Assembly (NCBI RefSeq): GCF_014725735.1
Contig: NZ_CP061368.1
Coordinates: forward strand, 3,301,225 to 3,365,224
DNA from: Wenzhouxiangella sp. AB-CW3
GTDB taxonomy: Bacteria > Pseudomonadota > Gammaproteobacteria > Xanthomonadales > Wenzhouxiangellaceae
Direction of reading: 5' to 3'
DNA length: 64,000 nucleotides
Made by a program: the position numbers and the translations under genes. Positions 9,348 through 18,712 of this stretch are shown piece after piece; the stretch's first letter is position 1; every line of letters starts with the position of its first letter. Below the pieces are notes generated by a model that made no database searches, was not told the DNA's origin, and was given only the letters and a program-made list of their open reading frames with translations.

Positions 9348-11641
9348 CGCGTGCCTCCGCGGCCGGTGGCCTCTTCCAGGATTTCCATGTCGCCGCTGAA
9401 GATATTGAGGGCGTCCTGGTCCTCGACATCAACATCCGGCCCGTCAAAGGTCTCGAGCGCATCTTCGAGCTGTTCGACGCTGGTGACCGAATCCTCGTAG
9501 TTGCGCCGGGCATCTTCACGATTCTCCTCGGCGGTTCGGAACTCTTCCAGCACCTCGATATAGGCGTCCATGAGTAGACGGATGAGAAATCGCGCTTCGA
9601 CGTGGCCGGTCTCGGTGGTGCACTGCTCGTTCCCGTCGTCGTCCTCCTCGCAGTCTTCCGTGCGGTAGCTGAGTCGGAAGCGGCTGACCACGAGGTCATA
9701 GGCCGAAGCGCGTCGATCAAGCGCGGTGTCGAGTCGCGACTCGGCCGTGTTGACCTCGCTCTGGCGAGCGGCCACGTCGGTATCGATTTCACTGAACTGG
9801 CGCGCCAGTTCCTGCTCGGTGTCTTCCAACTCCTCGATCTGCTCACGCAGCTCGGCTTCGCGCTCCGGGCTCAGATCGTTTTCGTCAAGCTGAGCCTCGA
9901 GGTCGTTGATCTGGTCACGGATCTGGGCCATGGCGGCCTCGAACTCGGCCGTTGAACCGGCTTCGTCCTGATCGCCGGCACCAAAGCCGTCGGCCAGGTC
10001 ATCCCTGGCATCACGCAGGGCGTCGATTTCCGTTTGCAGCCGCAGTTGTTCATCCTCGTCATCGGTCTGGGCCAGGGCATCCTCGGCCTCGGCAATCAAG
10101 TCATCGAGCTCGTCGATGGCCTCCTGGGGCGGCTCGGGCGCGCTGCCGCCATCAAAGCCGTCACGGTTTTCCTCTGCCTGCTCCAGGCGGCTGAGCGCGC
10201 GCTCGAGCTCCAGGCGCCGCGATTCAACCGTCTCGGAACGATCAATGAACTGATTGATCACGCCATCAAGGTGGCTTCTTGACAGGTTGCCGCCCACCTC
10301 ATTGCGGTCATTGCGCTCATCGATCAGAGCCCGAGCCGCATCGAACATCGCCTGACGCGCATCGCGATGATCGTCACGCGCATCGGCCAAGTCGGACTCG
10401 GCATCGTCGAGATCGCTTTCGGCATCGTCCATTTCATCGCGCGCTTCATCCAGCCCGCTCTGTATGTCGTCTCGCACTTCCGACAGGTCGATATCGGTGT
10501 CGAACTGATCGATGTTGACGCCTGCGGCCACCGCCACCCCGAGGTGCAGCCCGAAAGCGACCGCGTGCAGACCCAGCGCGGCAATGGCCGCGACCATGGC
10601 CGTGATGGCCGCCACCAGGGCGGCAATAGCGGCTACCAGGAAAGCAATGGCCCCGGGCACTGCCGCACAGCCGACAATCACGACACAACCGGCAATGGCA
10701 CTGGCCAGGGCGGCCGCCGCGATGCCGACCTGGGTGACGGCCGCACTGATCTGACCGGCGGCCGTGACGATGCCCTTGATCTGCACCCCCATCAGGACAC
10801 CCGACACCAGCGCCGAACTGCTGGCACCGATGGTGGTCCAGAGAAAGGCATCGTTGGTCCGATCGACGGTGGCCGAGGCCAGCGACAGGGTATCGAGCGA
10901 CACGATCTGACCGCGGCAATCGAATCCGGTCGCCAGACTGCCATGACTGCGCGCCAGCACCCGGTCGTCATAGCCCGGGCCGGGGCCGCGGGCCGGGGAT
11001 TCGAACAGCAGCCCGCTGTCGTCGGCATTCAGGCCATCAAACAGGCTGCCCGAACCATCCATGTCGCGACCACCCGGATGGGCGATGGCGTACGCCACGG
11101 GTGTCTGCAGCTCGTCAGCCACGCGCGCGCCGGGTTCGGCTGCCGCCTGTTCCAGGCCCAGACAGAAGTCGGTCGTGGTAACGAAATCATAGTCATGGAA
11201 TTCGTCGTTGCCGTCTTCTCCGTTGTTGAAGAAGCGGTACTCGGCCGTGCCCTGTTGTCCCGGCTGGAAGCGGTTCTCGGCCACGGTCAGGTCCGCGCCT
11301 TCGCGATCGACCAGGTAGGCCATATGCCCGATCTCGGCCCTGAGCTCCCGGTCTTCCAGGTTCAGGGTGCGCCACGGCAGGCGCCCCCGCGCAGCATTGC
11401 TGTCGCAGTCCTCGAAGCCATCGCCGCTGGTGTCCGGACACGGCAGGCGGTACTGGGTCAGGGCGAAACCGCGCAAGGCCCGATCGGTATGTTCCAGGAC
11501 ACCGGCAATATCTTCCGCGCGCTGACTGACCTGCTGACTGTTCAGCCAGATATAGCCGGCCAGCAGCGTGGCCCCGAGCAGAACGGTCAACACGAAAACG
11601 GCCAGCAGCCCGAAACCCGCCTCCCTGGTGCGCACCCTCAT
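9344..11641 (-). CDS. Giant prepilin-like protein (765 aa) with hydrophobic insert and long acidic coiled coil
   Basis: The N-terminus (MRVRTREAG-FGLLAVFVLTVLLGATL) resembles a prepilin leader, but +5 is Ala rather than Glu. The family box follows (YRLPCPDTSGDGFEDC, GRLPWRTLNLED), with PVAYAIAHPGGRDMDG and GYDDRVLARSHG. Residues about 275-370 are Ala/Val/Ile-rich and membrane-like (AAIAALVAAITAMVAAIAAL). Residues about 380-720 are highly charged heptad-like sequence (EARDEMDDAESDLDDAESDL and similar), predicted coiled coil. This is several times the size of a typical minor pilin. The gene starts one base after the GspF-type gene's stop. Role unknown; a filament tip, scaffold or adhesive extension are possibilities. 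Confidence 0.82.
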   Translation of the reverse strand: MRVRTREAGFGLLAVFVLTVLLGATLLAGYIWLNSQQVSQRAEDIAGVLEHTDRALRGFALTQYRLPCPDTSGDGFEDCDSNAARGRLPWRTLNLEDRELRAEIGHMAYLVDREGADLTVAENRFQPGQQGTAEYRFFNNGEDGNDEFHDYDFVTTTDFCLGLEQAAAEPGARVADELQTPVAYAIAHPGGRDMDGSGSLFDGLNADDSGLLFESPARGPGPGYDDRVLARSHGSLATGFDCRGQIVSLDTLSLASATVDRTNDAFLWTTIGASSSALVSGVLMGVQIKGIVTAAGQISAAVTQVGIAAAALASAIAGCVVIVGCAAVPGAIAFLVAAIAALVAAITAMVAAIAALGLHAVAFGLHLGVAVAAGVNIDQFDTDIDLSEVRDDIQSGLDEARDEMDDAESDLDDAESDLADARDDHRDARQAMFDAARALIDERNDRNEVGGNLSRSHLDGVINQFIDRSETVESRRLELERALSRLEQAEENRDGFDGGSAPEPPQEAIDELDDLIAEAEDALAQTDDEDEQLRLQTEIDALRDARDDLADGFGAGDQDEAGSTAEFEAAMAQIRDQINDLEAQLDENDLSPEREAELREQIEELEDTEQELARQFSEIDTDVAARQSEVNTAESRLDTALDRRASAYDLVVSRFRLSYRTEDCEEDDDGNEQCTTETGHVEARFLIRLLMDAYIEVLEEFRTAEENREDARRNYEDSVTSVEQLEDALETFDGPDVDVEDQDALNIFSGDMEILEEATGRGGTR

Positions 11642-11642
11642 G

Positions 11643-12914
11643 CTAGGCCCCTCCCATCCCCTGGGTGACCGACTGCTGGATGAGGTCGTAGACCGGGATC
11701 AGCAGGGCAATCACCAGGAAGATAAACAGCGCACCGGCAACCAGAATGACGGCCGGCTTGATGATTTCGGCCAGCGAACGCACGACAACCTCCAGCCGGC
11801 GGCGATACTCATCGGCCAGGTGGGTCAACTGCTCATCGAGCGAGCCGCTCTCCTCGCCGACGCCGATCATGCGCACCGCCATGGCGGGAAAGCCGCCGGC
11901 CACCCGCATCGAGCGCGCCACCGACTCGCCGCGCATCACTGACTCGCGCACTTCCTGCAGTCGCCGGCGATAGTAGAGATCCGACGTCGACCGACCGAGC
12001 ACATCCAGGCTGGAGACCATGTCCAGCCCGCCCCGGACCAGGATGCCCAGGTGCTCGGTCAACTGGGCCATGCCGGCGGAAGTGACAATGACGCGGGAGA
12101 CCGGCAGGCGATGCAGCGTACGGTGCAGCACGTAGCGGCTGGGTTCATGGTGCCTGAACAGCCAGTACAGGCCGAGCACGGTCATGACCACCACGATCAG
12201 ACTGGTCCAGACATGATCACCGGACGCCCCGGCCAGGTTCATGACGGTGACGGTCAGGGCGGGAAGCTCGGCATTGAGTTGCAGGAACAGGTCCTGCATG
12301 GCCGGCAGCACGTAGTAGATCCAGAACAATGCCACCGCGAAGATGCTGGCAAAGACCACTACCGGGTAGATCAGCGCGGTGCGCACGTCACGGCGCACGT
12401 TGATCATGCGCTCGACATGGCTGGCCGATTCCAGCAGCATGCGATCCAGATTGCCCGACTGGTCACCAATGCGGATCAGGTTGCGCACGGTTTCGGGAAA
12501 GACGTCGGGACGACGCTCGAAGGCCTCGCTGACGCTGACGCCGGCATCGAGATCCTCGAGCATGCTCGAGGCCACGCGCGCCACGCGGCGCGAGCCGGCC
12601 GTGTCTCCTTCGCCAATCAGGGTGCTGAGCGCGTCCAGTGCCGGAATGCCGGCACGCAACATCACGCCCAGGTCGCGCAGAAACCCGGCCAGTTCTTCGG
12701 GGCGGATATCGGACTGAAACAGCCCGCGGACAAAGGCGTGTATTCCCGTAAACACCTGGGGCAGGCGCCAAAGACTGAGTACCACGGCGTCCTGTTCACG
12801 CTCCAGCCGCACCCGGGCGGAGAAATCCCGCTCCACGGCCAGCCGATAAAATCCGGTACGCACTCCGCCATCGGGTTTCAGAATGCGGTAGTAGTAAGTA
12901 TTGAGCCGACTCAT
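11643..12914 (-). CDS. mshG: MSHA-like pilus assembly inner-membrane platform protein (GspF/PilC family)
   Basis: At 423 residues it matches the GspF/PilC family in length. Two repeated GspF cytoplasmic domains (LRDLGVMLRAGIPALDALST and LTEHLGILVRGGLDMVSSLD) are each followed by hydrophobic segments (PVVVFASIFAVALFWIYYVL and AVILVAGALFIFLVIALLIP). The family's G-E-x-SG motif is present twice (RIGDQSGNLD, GVGEESGSLDEQL). It anchors the GspE-type ATPase at the inner membrane. Its start overlaps the ATPase stop by 4 bp. Confidence 0.93.
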   Translation of the reverse strand: MSRLNTYYYRILKPDGGVRTGFYRLAVERDFSARVRLEREQDAVVLSLWRLPQVFTGIHAFVRGLFQSDIRPEELAGFLRDLGVMLRAGIPALDALSTLIGEGDTAGSRRVARVASSMLEDLDAGVSVSEAFERRPDVFPETVRNLIRIGDQSGNLDRMLLESASHVERMINVRRDVRTALIYPVVVFASIFAVALFWIYYVLPAMQDLFLQLNAELPALTVTVMNLAGASGDHVWTSLIVVVMTVLGLYWLFRHHEPSRYVLHRTLHRLPVSRVIVTSAGMAQLTEHLGILVRGGLDMVSSLDVLGRSTSDLYYRRRLQEVRESVMRGESVARSMRVAGGFPAMAVRMIGVGEESGSLDEQLTHLADEYRRRLEVVVRSLAEIIKPAVILVAGALFIFLVIALLIPVYDLIQQSVTQGMGGA

Positions 12915-14623
12915 TGCGGTGCGTTCCCCACAGCCCGGTGAATTTCCTCGACGGTGGTCTCGCCGGCCAGCACCTGACGCCGGGCCAGTGCGTGAATCGA
13001 GCGCATGCCCTGCTGGGCCGCCAGGTCGCGCAATTGACCCCGGGTCACATCGTCGGCGACGGCATCGGCCATGATCCGGTCCATGACAAGTTGCTCGTAG
13101 ATCGGCAGGCGACCGTGATAGCCGCTGCCGCGGCAGTGATCGCAGCCGCGACCGCGCCAGATGCGCACCGGTTCCTGGTCGTCAACTCCCAGCCATTGCC
13201 GCTCCTCATCGGTAGGCTGCACGGATTCCTTGCAGTGCGGGCAGATGCGCCGCACCAGCCGCTGATTGATCACGCCAAGCAGGTTTTCGGCAATGGTTTC
13301 GGTATCCATGCCGAGGATCTTCAAACGCGGCACCACGCCAAAGATGCTGCCCACGTGCAGCGTCGACAGCACCAGGTGGCCGGTGGAGGCCGCGTCAATG
13401 GCCGCGCGGGCGGTCTCGGCATCGCGAATCTCGCCGACCAGGATCACATCCGGGTCATGACGCAGGAAATAGCGCAGTGCATTGGAAAAGGTATAGCCGG
13501 AGCGGGCATTGACCTCGGTCTGGCAGACCGAATTGACCCGGTATTCAACGGGGTCCTCGACCGTGAGCACATTGCGCTCCACCAGCGCCTGCATTCTCAA
13601 CGCCGCGTGCAGGGTGGTCGACTTGCCCGAGCCGGTCGGGCCGGTCAACAGGATCAGCCCCGAGGGGCGACTGAACAGGGGGCCAAGCGCTTCCACGTCC
13701 TCGGCCAGGAAACCGAGATCGGTCAGCTTGTCCAGCGCGTTGCGTTCGGGCAGCAGGCGCAGGACCATGCGCTCGCCATGCTCGGCAATCAGGGTCGAGA
13801 CGCGCATGGTGAAAGGCTGATCCATCACCTCGCGGCTGAAGCTGCCGTCCTGCGGCAGTCGCTGCTCGGCTACATCCATTTCCGCGCACAGCTTGATGAA
13901 GCTGGTGACCCGGTCAAGCGCCGGAGAAAGCGCGAACATGGGCCGCAGCACGCCGTCTATGCGAAACAGCACGTGACGGCTGTCGACACCGGGGGCGATA
14001 TGAATATCGGTGGCGCGTTCGCGTACCGCCAGGTTGAGCAGGTGATCGACCAGCTTTTCAGGGCTGTAGACCCGGTCGCGGTCGTTCTCCAGCAAGCGTA
14101 TCTCGCGCTGCAGCACCGTTTCCTGGGGGTTGGCGGCAAAATAGAAGTGCTGCCGGATGGCGCGCTTGATGCCGGCAAAGTCGCTCTGGACAAAACGGAT
14201 GTCCCACCCGGTCCTGCGCTGCACCAGGTCACGCACATGCTCGGGGCTGCCATCGCCCAGGGCCACGGTGGCCAGACCGTCGCGCACACTGATGGGCAGA
14301 AAACCGTTTTTCAGACATAGCGACTGGTTGAACGGCGCCATCGCGTCGGCGGACGGCTCGGGCAGATCGTCGACATCGACGAACTCGCCGCCTTCGGTTC
14401 GCTGCCGTGCCAGCAACTGGGCGATTTCCTTCTGCGTGGCAAAGCCATGCTCCACGAGGAGATTGCCAAGCAAACCGCCTTCCACGGCCTGCTTCTGCAG
14501 GGCATAGTCCAGCTCGGTCTGGCTGATCAGCCCCTGCTGCCTGGCCAGCGTGCCCAGGTTCCAGCGACCACCGGCATTGGATCCTGATCCGGTTATCGGC
14601 TCTTGAGCCGGCATATCGAGCAT
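12911..14623 (-). CDS. mshE: MSHA-like pilus extension ATPase (GspE/PilB family, MshE-like)
   Basis: From ATG 14623 the product has 570 residues. This start is chosen because AGGAGG lies 8 nt upstream and it clears the previous gene's stop by 4 bp; upstream ATGs lack such a site. The N-terminus has an MshEN-like pattern (NLGTLARQQGLISQTELDYA, then GGLLGNLLVEHG), the domain that binds cyclic di-GMP in MshE. The ATPase core has Walker A GPTGSGKS (about 328-335), VEDPVEYR, and Walker B with His box (DVILVGEIRDAETA). A tetracysteine zinc site follows (CPHC and CDHC). The N-terminal domain offers a link to the cyclic di-GMP enzymes elsewhere in the window. Confidence 0.94.
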   Translation of the reverse strand: MLDMPAQEPITGSGSNAGGRWNLGTLARQQGLISQTELDYALQKQAVEGGLLGNLLVEHGFATQKEIAQLLARQRTEGGEFVDVDDLPEPSADAMAPFNQSLCLKNGFLPISVRDGLATVALGDGSPEHVRDLVQRRTGWDIRFVQSDFAGIKRAIRQHFYFAANPQETVLQREIRLLENDRDRVYSPEKLVDHLLNLAVRERATDIHIAPGVDSRHVLFRIDGVLRPMFALSPALDRVTSFIKLCAEMDVAEQRLPQDGSFSREVMDQPFTMRVSTLIAEHGERMVLRLLPERNALDKLTDLGFLAEDVEALGPLFSRPSGLILLTGPTGSGKSTTLHAALRMQALVERNVLTVEDPVEYRVNSVCQTEVNARSGYTFSNALRYFLRHDPDVILVGEIRDAETARAAIDAASTGHLVLSTLHVGSIFGVVPRLKILGMDTETIAENLLGVINQRLVRRICPHCKESVQPTDEERQWLGVDDQEPVRIWRGRGCDHCRGSGYHGRLPIYEQLVMDRIMADAVADDVTRGQLRDLAAQQGMRSIHALARRQVLAGETTVEEIHRAVGNAPQ

Positions 14624-14627
14624 CTCG

Positions 14628-16028
14628 TCAACCTCCTGAATGTGTTTCATCTGACTTGCGCGCTTCATGCCGGGCCAGTGCTTGCAACAGCCCAGAGGTC
14701 AAGGCATCGGGACGACCATGTGTCGGCAGACCCGACTGCTGCTGAAACGCTTCCACTGCCGAACGCGTGATCGGACCAAACCAGCCGTCGACGCCATCGG
14801 CATCGAGCAGGCCGAGCTCGAACAGCAGGCGCTGAACCTCGCGCACATGGCCGCGATCACCGACGCCGGGTACCGGCTCGACCGCCAGCCAGTGCCTGTC
14901 GGCCTTCTCGAAGCGGCACAGGTGTTCGCTCCCGTCATCGCCATCCAGCGCCGGCGGCTGCGGGTACAGGCCGACGGCCTCGCCGTGGCGCTCCAGCAGT
15001 TCATCCAGGCAAGGGGGTGTGGTGTCCGTTGCGGAAGTCTCTTCCAGGCCCGCCAGCCATTCTGAATCGAGCGGCTTCACGACCGGCGCCGGCACGGTAT
15101 CGGTCTGCGATGCGGTTTCACGTTGCGGGTCCAGCCCGAACACCAGTGCGCTGGACAGTACCGCGGCTGCCGCGAAACTCAGCGCCGGCGCGCGCCAGGC
15201 ATGATGGCCGGACACCATCTCCAGCTCCCCGGCGGCCTGGCGCACCATGGCGACGCTGATATGCTGCTGCGCCGCTCCGATCAGTGCATACAGACAACGG
15301 TCCAGCAACAGGTGAATCCGGCGCGGATTGCCCTTGCTGCATTGCCACAAGCAGCGCAGCGCCGATGCCGAAATACCGATCCGGCCCGCGCTGCCGGCCG
15401 CATCCAGGCGAAAGCGCACGTAGTCGCTCAACTCCGCGCGCGACAGCGGCTCCAGGTCCAGCCGATAGACGATACGACTCGACAGCTGTCTCAGATTCGG
15501 CGCGGACAGACGATCATCAAGCTCCGGCTGTCCGCACAGAAGAATCTGCAGCAGCTTGTGCTGATCGGTCTCCAGGTTGCTGAGCAGCCGGATCATCTCC
15601 AGGCTTTCGGCATCCAGGTTCTGAGCGTCATCGAGCACCAGCAGGCAGGTGCGCCCGGCCTCGGCACGATCGATGAGGAAATGGTTGAGCCTTTCCAGGT
15701 TGTCGCTGACCGAGTCGCCTGCATCCAGACCGAAATCGCTGCAGATGGCCTGCAGCAGCTCGCCGCCGCGCAGGAAGGTATTGAAGATCAGCGCATATTC
15801 CAGGGTGTCGGGATCGAAATCGGCCAGCAGCCGGCGCAACAGCGTGGTCTTGCCCAGTCCGATTTCGCCGGTAACCAGCAGAATGCCGCGCCGGGCCTCG
15901 ATGCAGTGCGCCAGCTCGGCCAGAGCGGCTTCGCGTCCCCGGGGCAGGAAATAGCTGTTGGCATCGGGTGTCACCGGAAAGGGGTGACGCTCCAGCCCGA
16001 GAACCTGATCCGGCGCCATCGTCGACAT
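14628..16028 (-). CDS. mshM: MshM/ExeA-like AAA ATPase with C-terminal peptidoglycan-binding domain
   Basis: The N-terminal ExeA/GspA-type AAA domain has Walker A GEIGLGKT (residues 54-61) and Walker B LLVLDDAQNLD, with ERHPFPVTPD at the start as in the family. A hydrophobic span near residues 277-300 (SFAAAAVLSSALVFGL) would put the C-terminus in the periplasm. There a peptidoglycan-binding repeat is seen (VQRLLFELGLLDADGVDGWF, then TRSAVEAFQQQSGLP). In related systems this architecture helps place the secretin in the cell wall. The fusion of both functions in one protein resembles ExeA more than short MshM. Confidence 0.9.
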   Translation of the reverse strand: MSTMAPDQVLGLERHPFPVTPDANSYFLPRGREAALAELAHCIEARRGILLVTGEIGLGKTTLLRRLLADFDPDTLEYALIFNTFLRGGELLQAICSDFGLDAGDSVSDNLERLNHFLIDRAEAGRTCLLVLDDAQNLDAESLEMIRLLSNLETDQHKLLQILLCGQPELDDRLSAPNLRQLSSRIVYRLDLEPLSRAELSDYVRFRLDAAGSAGRIGISASALRCLWQCSKGNPRRIHLLLDRCLYALIGAAQQHISVAMVRQAAGELEMVSGHHAWRAPALSFAAAAVLSSALVFGLDPQRETASQTDTVPAPVVKPLDSEWLAGLEETSATDTTPPCLDELLERHGEAVGLYPQPPALDGDDGSEHLCRFEKADRHWLAVEPVPGVGDRGHVREVQRLLFELGLLDADGVDGWFGPITRSAVEAFQQQSGLPTHGRPDALTSGLLQALARHEARKSDETHSGG

Positions 16029-16030
16029 CG

Positions 16031-17008
16031 TTACTGCCCCAGTGAACGTGACAGAGAACGCAGCGTGGACGAGTCCACATCTTGACGCGCGGCCTGCTCC
16101 AGCAATCTGCGGGCCGCGCCACGCTCGTCCAGCGCGAGGTGCGCATGAATCAGGTTGACAAAGGCCTGCTCATCATCCGGAACACGCCGCAGGATGTCCT
16201 GGTAGGGCGAGACGGCCCGGCGGTGGTCGCCGCTTTGCAGGTAGAACCATCCTTCGGCGCGCAGCCGCGTGAGGTGATCGCGCGGCAATACCGCCTGCAG
16301 TTCGGCCAGCGCTTCCTCGGCTGCCTCCCAGTCGCGATTGCCGATGGCCGACAGCAGGTCGGAATGCAGCTCGCGCGCCGCCGCACTTCGGCGGGCCACG
16401 CTCACACTGACCTGACCGGCCTCCTCGGCCGCGGTTTCAGGGCCGGTTTCCCGGTCGGATGCGGGCTTCGAATCCGACTTCGAATCCGGCGACGGTTCGG
16501 GTTCGCTATCCGCTGTTCCGGTCGACGCCTCCGCGTCTGTCGCGGATCGTGCCTGTTGCCCATTGCGCTCACCGCCCCGGTCTCCGGCGCTTGCGACCGA
16601 GGCCACCTCAAGCGGCCGGAGATCAACCGCCCGGGCCACCTGAATCGGCTCGACTTCCTCGATCGGGGCGGCAAGAGCATCATCGGACCGACGCTGGCCG
16701 GAAGCCGGCCTCGAACGCTCAGTTGGTTCGGCTGCAGGCTCCTCGACCATCGCCGACACCTGCCGTTCGGGGCTAACCGCGGCGATTTCCGTGATGGCCG
16801 TTTCCTGCCCGTCCGTGCCACCGTCGGCATTGATGGAGAAAACGGTTGAAACCAGGATGGGCAGCGCCAGCCCGGTGGCTGCCAGCCCGCCGAGCGTGAG
16901 CGTGCGGCGAGTGACTTGACCTGTCCGGGAGCGGGCAGCGGCATACACCTGCCGCTCGGTCGCGGCATCCGCTTCCACGCGTTGCAGGGCCTGGTGAATC
17001 AGACTCAT
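16031..17008 (-). CDS. mshN: MshN-like TPR protein of the pilus operon
   Basis: This 325-residue protein begins MSLIHQALQRVEAD, the typical opening of MshN/GspB-like proteins. A single membrane anchor follows (TLTLGGLAATGLALPILVST), then a Ser/Pro/Glu-rich periplasmic linker. C-terminal TPR-like helices (EEALAELQAVLPRDHLTRLR, YLQSGDHRRAVSPYQDIL, NLIHAHLALDERGAARRLLE) end the protein. It sits between the secretin and the MshM ATPase, overlapping the secretin gene by 4 bp. A role as a periplasmic scaffold for secretin or pilus assembly is inferred from position and architecture. Confidence 0.82.
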   Translation of the reverse strand: MSLIHQALQRVEADAATERQVYAAARSRTGQVTRRTLTLGGLAATGLALPILVSTVFSINADGGTDGQETAITEIAAVSPERQVSAMVEEPAAEPTERSRPASGQRRSDDALAAPIEEVEPIQVARAVDLRPLEVASVASAGDRGGERNGQQARSATDAEASTGTADSEPEPSPDSKSDSKPASDRETGPETAAEEAGQVSVSVARRSAAARELHSDLLSAIGNRDWEAAEEALAELQAVLPRDHLTRLRAEGWFYLQSGDHRRAVSPYQDILRRVPDDEQAFVNLIHAHLALDERGAARRLLEQAARQDVDSSTLRSLSRSLGQ

Positions 17009-18675
17009 TGACTGTGCACTCGCAGGGCGATGACCAGTTCACGGGTTTCGCTTTGTTCACGACGCTGTCCGAACAGGCGGCCGAACAATCCGATGCGGGA
17101 CACGCCGGGCACCCCGGTGTCGTTGGTGCCATGACTCTGATCGATCAGCCCACCGATCAGGGCCATGTCGCCATCGCGCAGCTGCAGCGTGGTGGTCAGA
17201 CCCTTGAGGTTGACCCGCGGCAGCGAGATGCGGGTATCACCCCCCACGTCAACCAGTGCCAGGCTGCCCTCGTCGACTTCGGTCTGCATCGGATGGATCA
17301 ACAACTCGATCACCCCGTCATCGCGCAGGTAGGGAACAACGGCCACCATCACGCCGGAGAAGACCGAGTCGGTTTGTACTTCCGTGCGGGTGCGCCCCGC
17401 GGTGGTTTCGGTGCCGGTATCGGTGACCGATGTACTGGACACGAAGCGCGACGTGGTGCCGACATTGAGCAGTGCCGGCGAACCGTTGCGCGCCATGATG
17501 TTGGGGTTCGACAGCACCGAGACATGGCCAAAGGAATCGAGCGCATTGAGCACGGCGCTGAAGTTGTCGGACTGATAGGCCCCGCCCAGTCCACCGCTGC
17601 CCTCGCGGCCCAGGGCCCGCTCCGGCAGCACCACGCCTCGCTCGGGCAAACCCTGGTCACCCGGCGGCAGGCTCGCGGCCGCCTCGCCGATGCGGCCGCC
17701 CGAACCACCGATGGTGCCGGCGAAACGATTGCGCAAAAGGTTCCAGTCAATGCCGAACTCGAACTGATCGCTCAGGCGAACGTCGATCAACTGGGCCTCG
17801 ATGAAGACCTGGCGCCCGATCACGCTGCGCAGGCGCTGAATGAACTTGTCGACCGTGGCCACCTCCGACGGACGGGCCTTGAGATAAAGCGAACTGGACG
17901 ACTCGTCCACCGAAATGACCGTTGCATCGCTATCGCTGGTCCGCAGCACATTGGCCAGCGCATTGCGCACCCCTTCGTAGGGGTTGGTGTCGCTGCCGCC
18001 GCTGGCATTGAGCGTGATGTCGCCACGCAGGGCGCTGCTGCCACCACCGCCACCGGTCATGCCGCTGCCGCCGCCTCCGCCTTCGGTACCGGCACCGAAG
18101 ACATTGCCGCCGGCGCTGAGTTGCAGATCGGACTGGGCATTGAGAAAGTCCAGCGAGTAGGTCTTTTCCTCGAAGAGCCGGACGCGCAGGGTGTTGCCGC
18201 GCACCTCGCCGTGCACGTTGTAGACCGACAGGATCTGGTCCAGCGCCTCGCGCAAGCTGACGTTGTCCAGCGACATGGTTGCGCGCTGACCGAGCGCATA
18301 GACTTCCGGGTCGACGATCAGGTTGAGATCGGACTCCTCGCTCAGGGCACGCAGCGCCTCACTGATGTCCGCGCCGTCGACCATCAGCGTGATGGTCTCG
18401 GCCTCCAGCGGATCGAAGGCAGGCGCCACCGGCTCGGTTTCCTCGAGCTCACGGCGCCGTTCGATCTTTTCGCGCAGCATGTCCACGGTGCGGGCCAGTT
18501 GCTCGGAATGCTGCGCTGCCCGCTCGGCAACCGCGGGAGCGGATTCAGTATCCGGCTCGGTGCGCTCGAGGTGGTCCAGGCTGCGCGGCGTGGCGCATGC
18601 AGTCGCGACCGCGACCAGCGCAATGGTCAGCAGCATTCTCGAAACGGTGACGGTCTGAAAAGTCATGCGGTTCAT
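17005..18675 (-). CDS. mshL: MSHA-like pilus secretin lipoprotein (MshL)
   Basis: The 556-residue protein has a lipoprotein signal with a lipobox ending at Cys27 (VAVATACATP). It then has an STN/secretin N-domain (ITLMVDGADISEALRALSEE) and a Gly/Ser-rich loop of about 30 residues. The secretin core follows: QVFIEAQLIDVRLSDQFEFG, FGHVSVLSNPNIMARNG, VVPYLRDDGVIELLIHP and LQLRDGDMALIGGLIDQSH. It forms the outer-membrane channel for the pilus. It lies in the operon between a PCPD-family prepilin and the TPR protein, as expected for an MSHA-type locus. Confidence 0.94.
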   Translation of the reverse strand: MNRMTFQTVTVSRMLLTIALVAVATACATPRSLDHLERTEPDTESAPAVAERAAQHSEQLARTVDMLREKIERRRELEETEPVAPAFDPLEAETITLMVDGADISEALRALSEESDLNLIVDPEVYALGQRATMSLDNVSLREALDQILSVYNVHGEVRGNTLRVRLFEEKTYSLDFLNAQSDLQLSAGGNVFGAGTEGGGGGSGMTGGGGGSSALRGDITLNASGGSDTNPYEGVRNALANVLRTSDSDATVISVDESSSSLYLKARPSEVATVDKFIQRLRSVIGRQVFIEAQLIDVRLSDQFEFGIDWNLLRNRFAGTIGGSGGRIGEAAASLPPGDQGLPERGVVLPERALGREGSGGLGGAYQSDNFSAVLNALDSFGHVSVLSNPNIMARNGSPALLNVGTTSRFVSSTSVTDTGTETTAGRTRTEVQTDSVFSGVMVAVVPYLRDDGVIELLIHPMQTEVDEGSLALVDVGGDTRISLPRVNLKGLTTTLQLRDGDMALIGGLIDQSHGTNDTGVPGVSRIGLFGRLFGQRREQSETRELVIALRVHSQ

Positions 18676-18712
18676 GTATTCGGTTCCTGCATTCTGCGTG
18701 AGCCCTGAAAGG

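Noticed and set aside
12914-14320. Long plus-strand frame opposite the GspE-type ATPase
   Set aside because: Shadow of the ATPase reading frame in GC-rich DNA; low-complexity His/Gln/Gly-rich translation with no motifs.
17008-18708. Plus-strand frame of 566 codons opposite the secretin
   Set aside because: The minus-strand secretin has a lipobox and full secretin motifs; the plus frame is Gln/His/Gly-rich without any domain.
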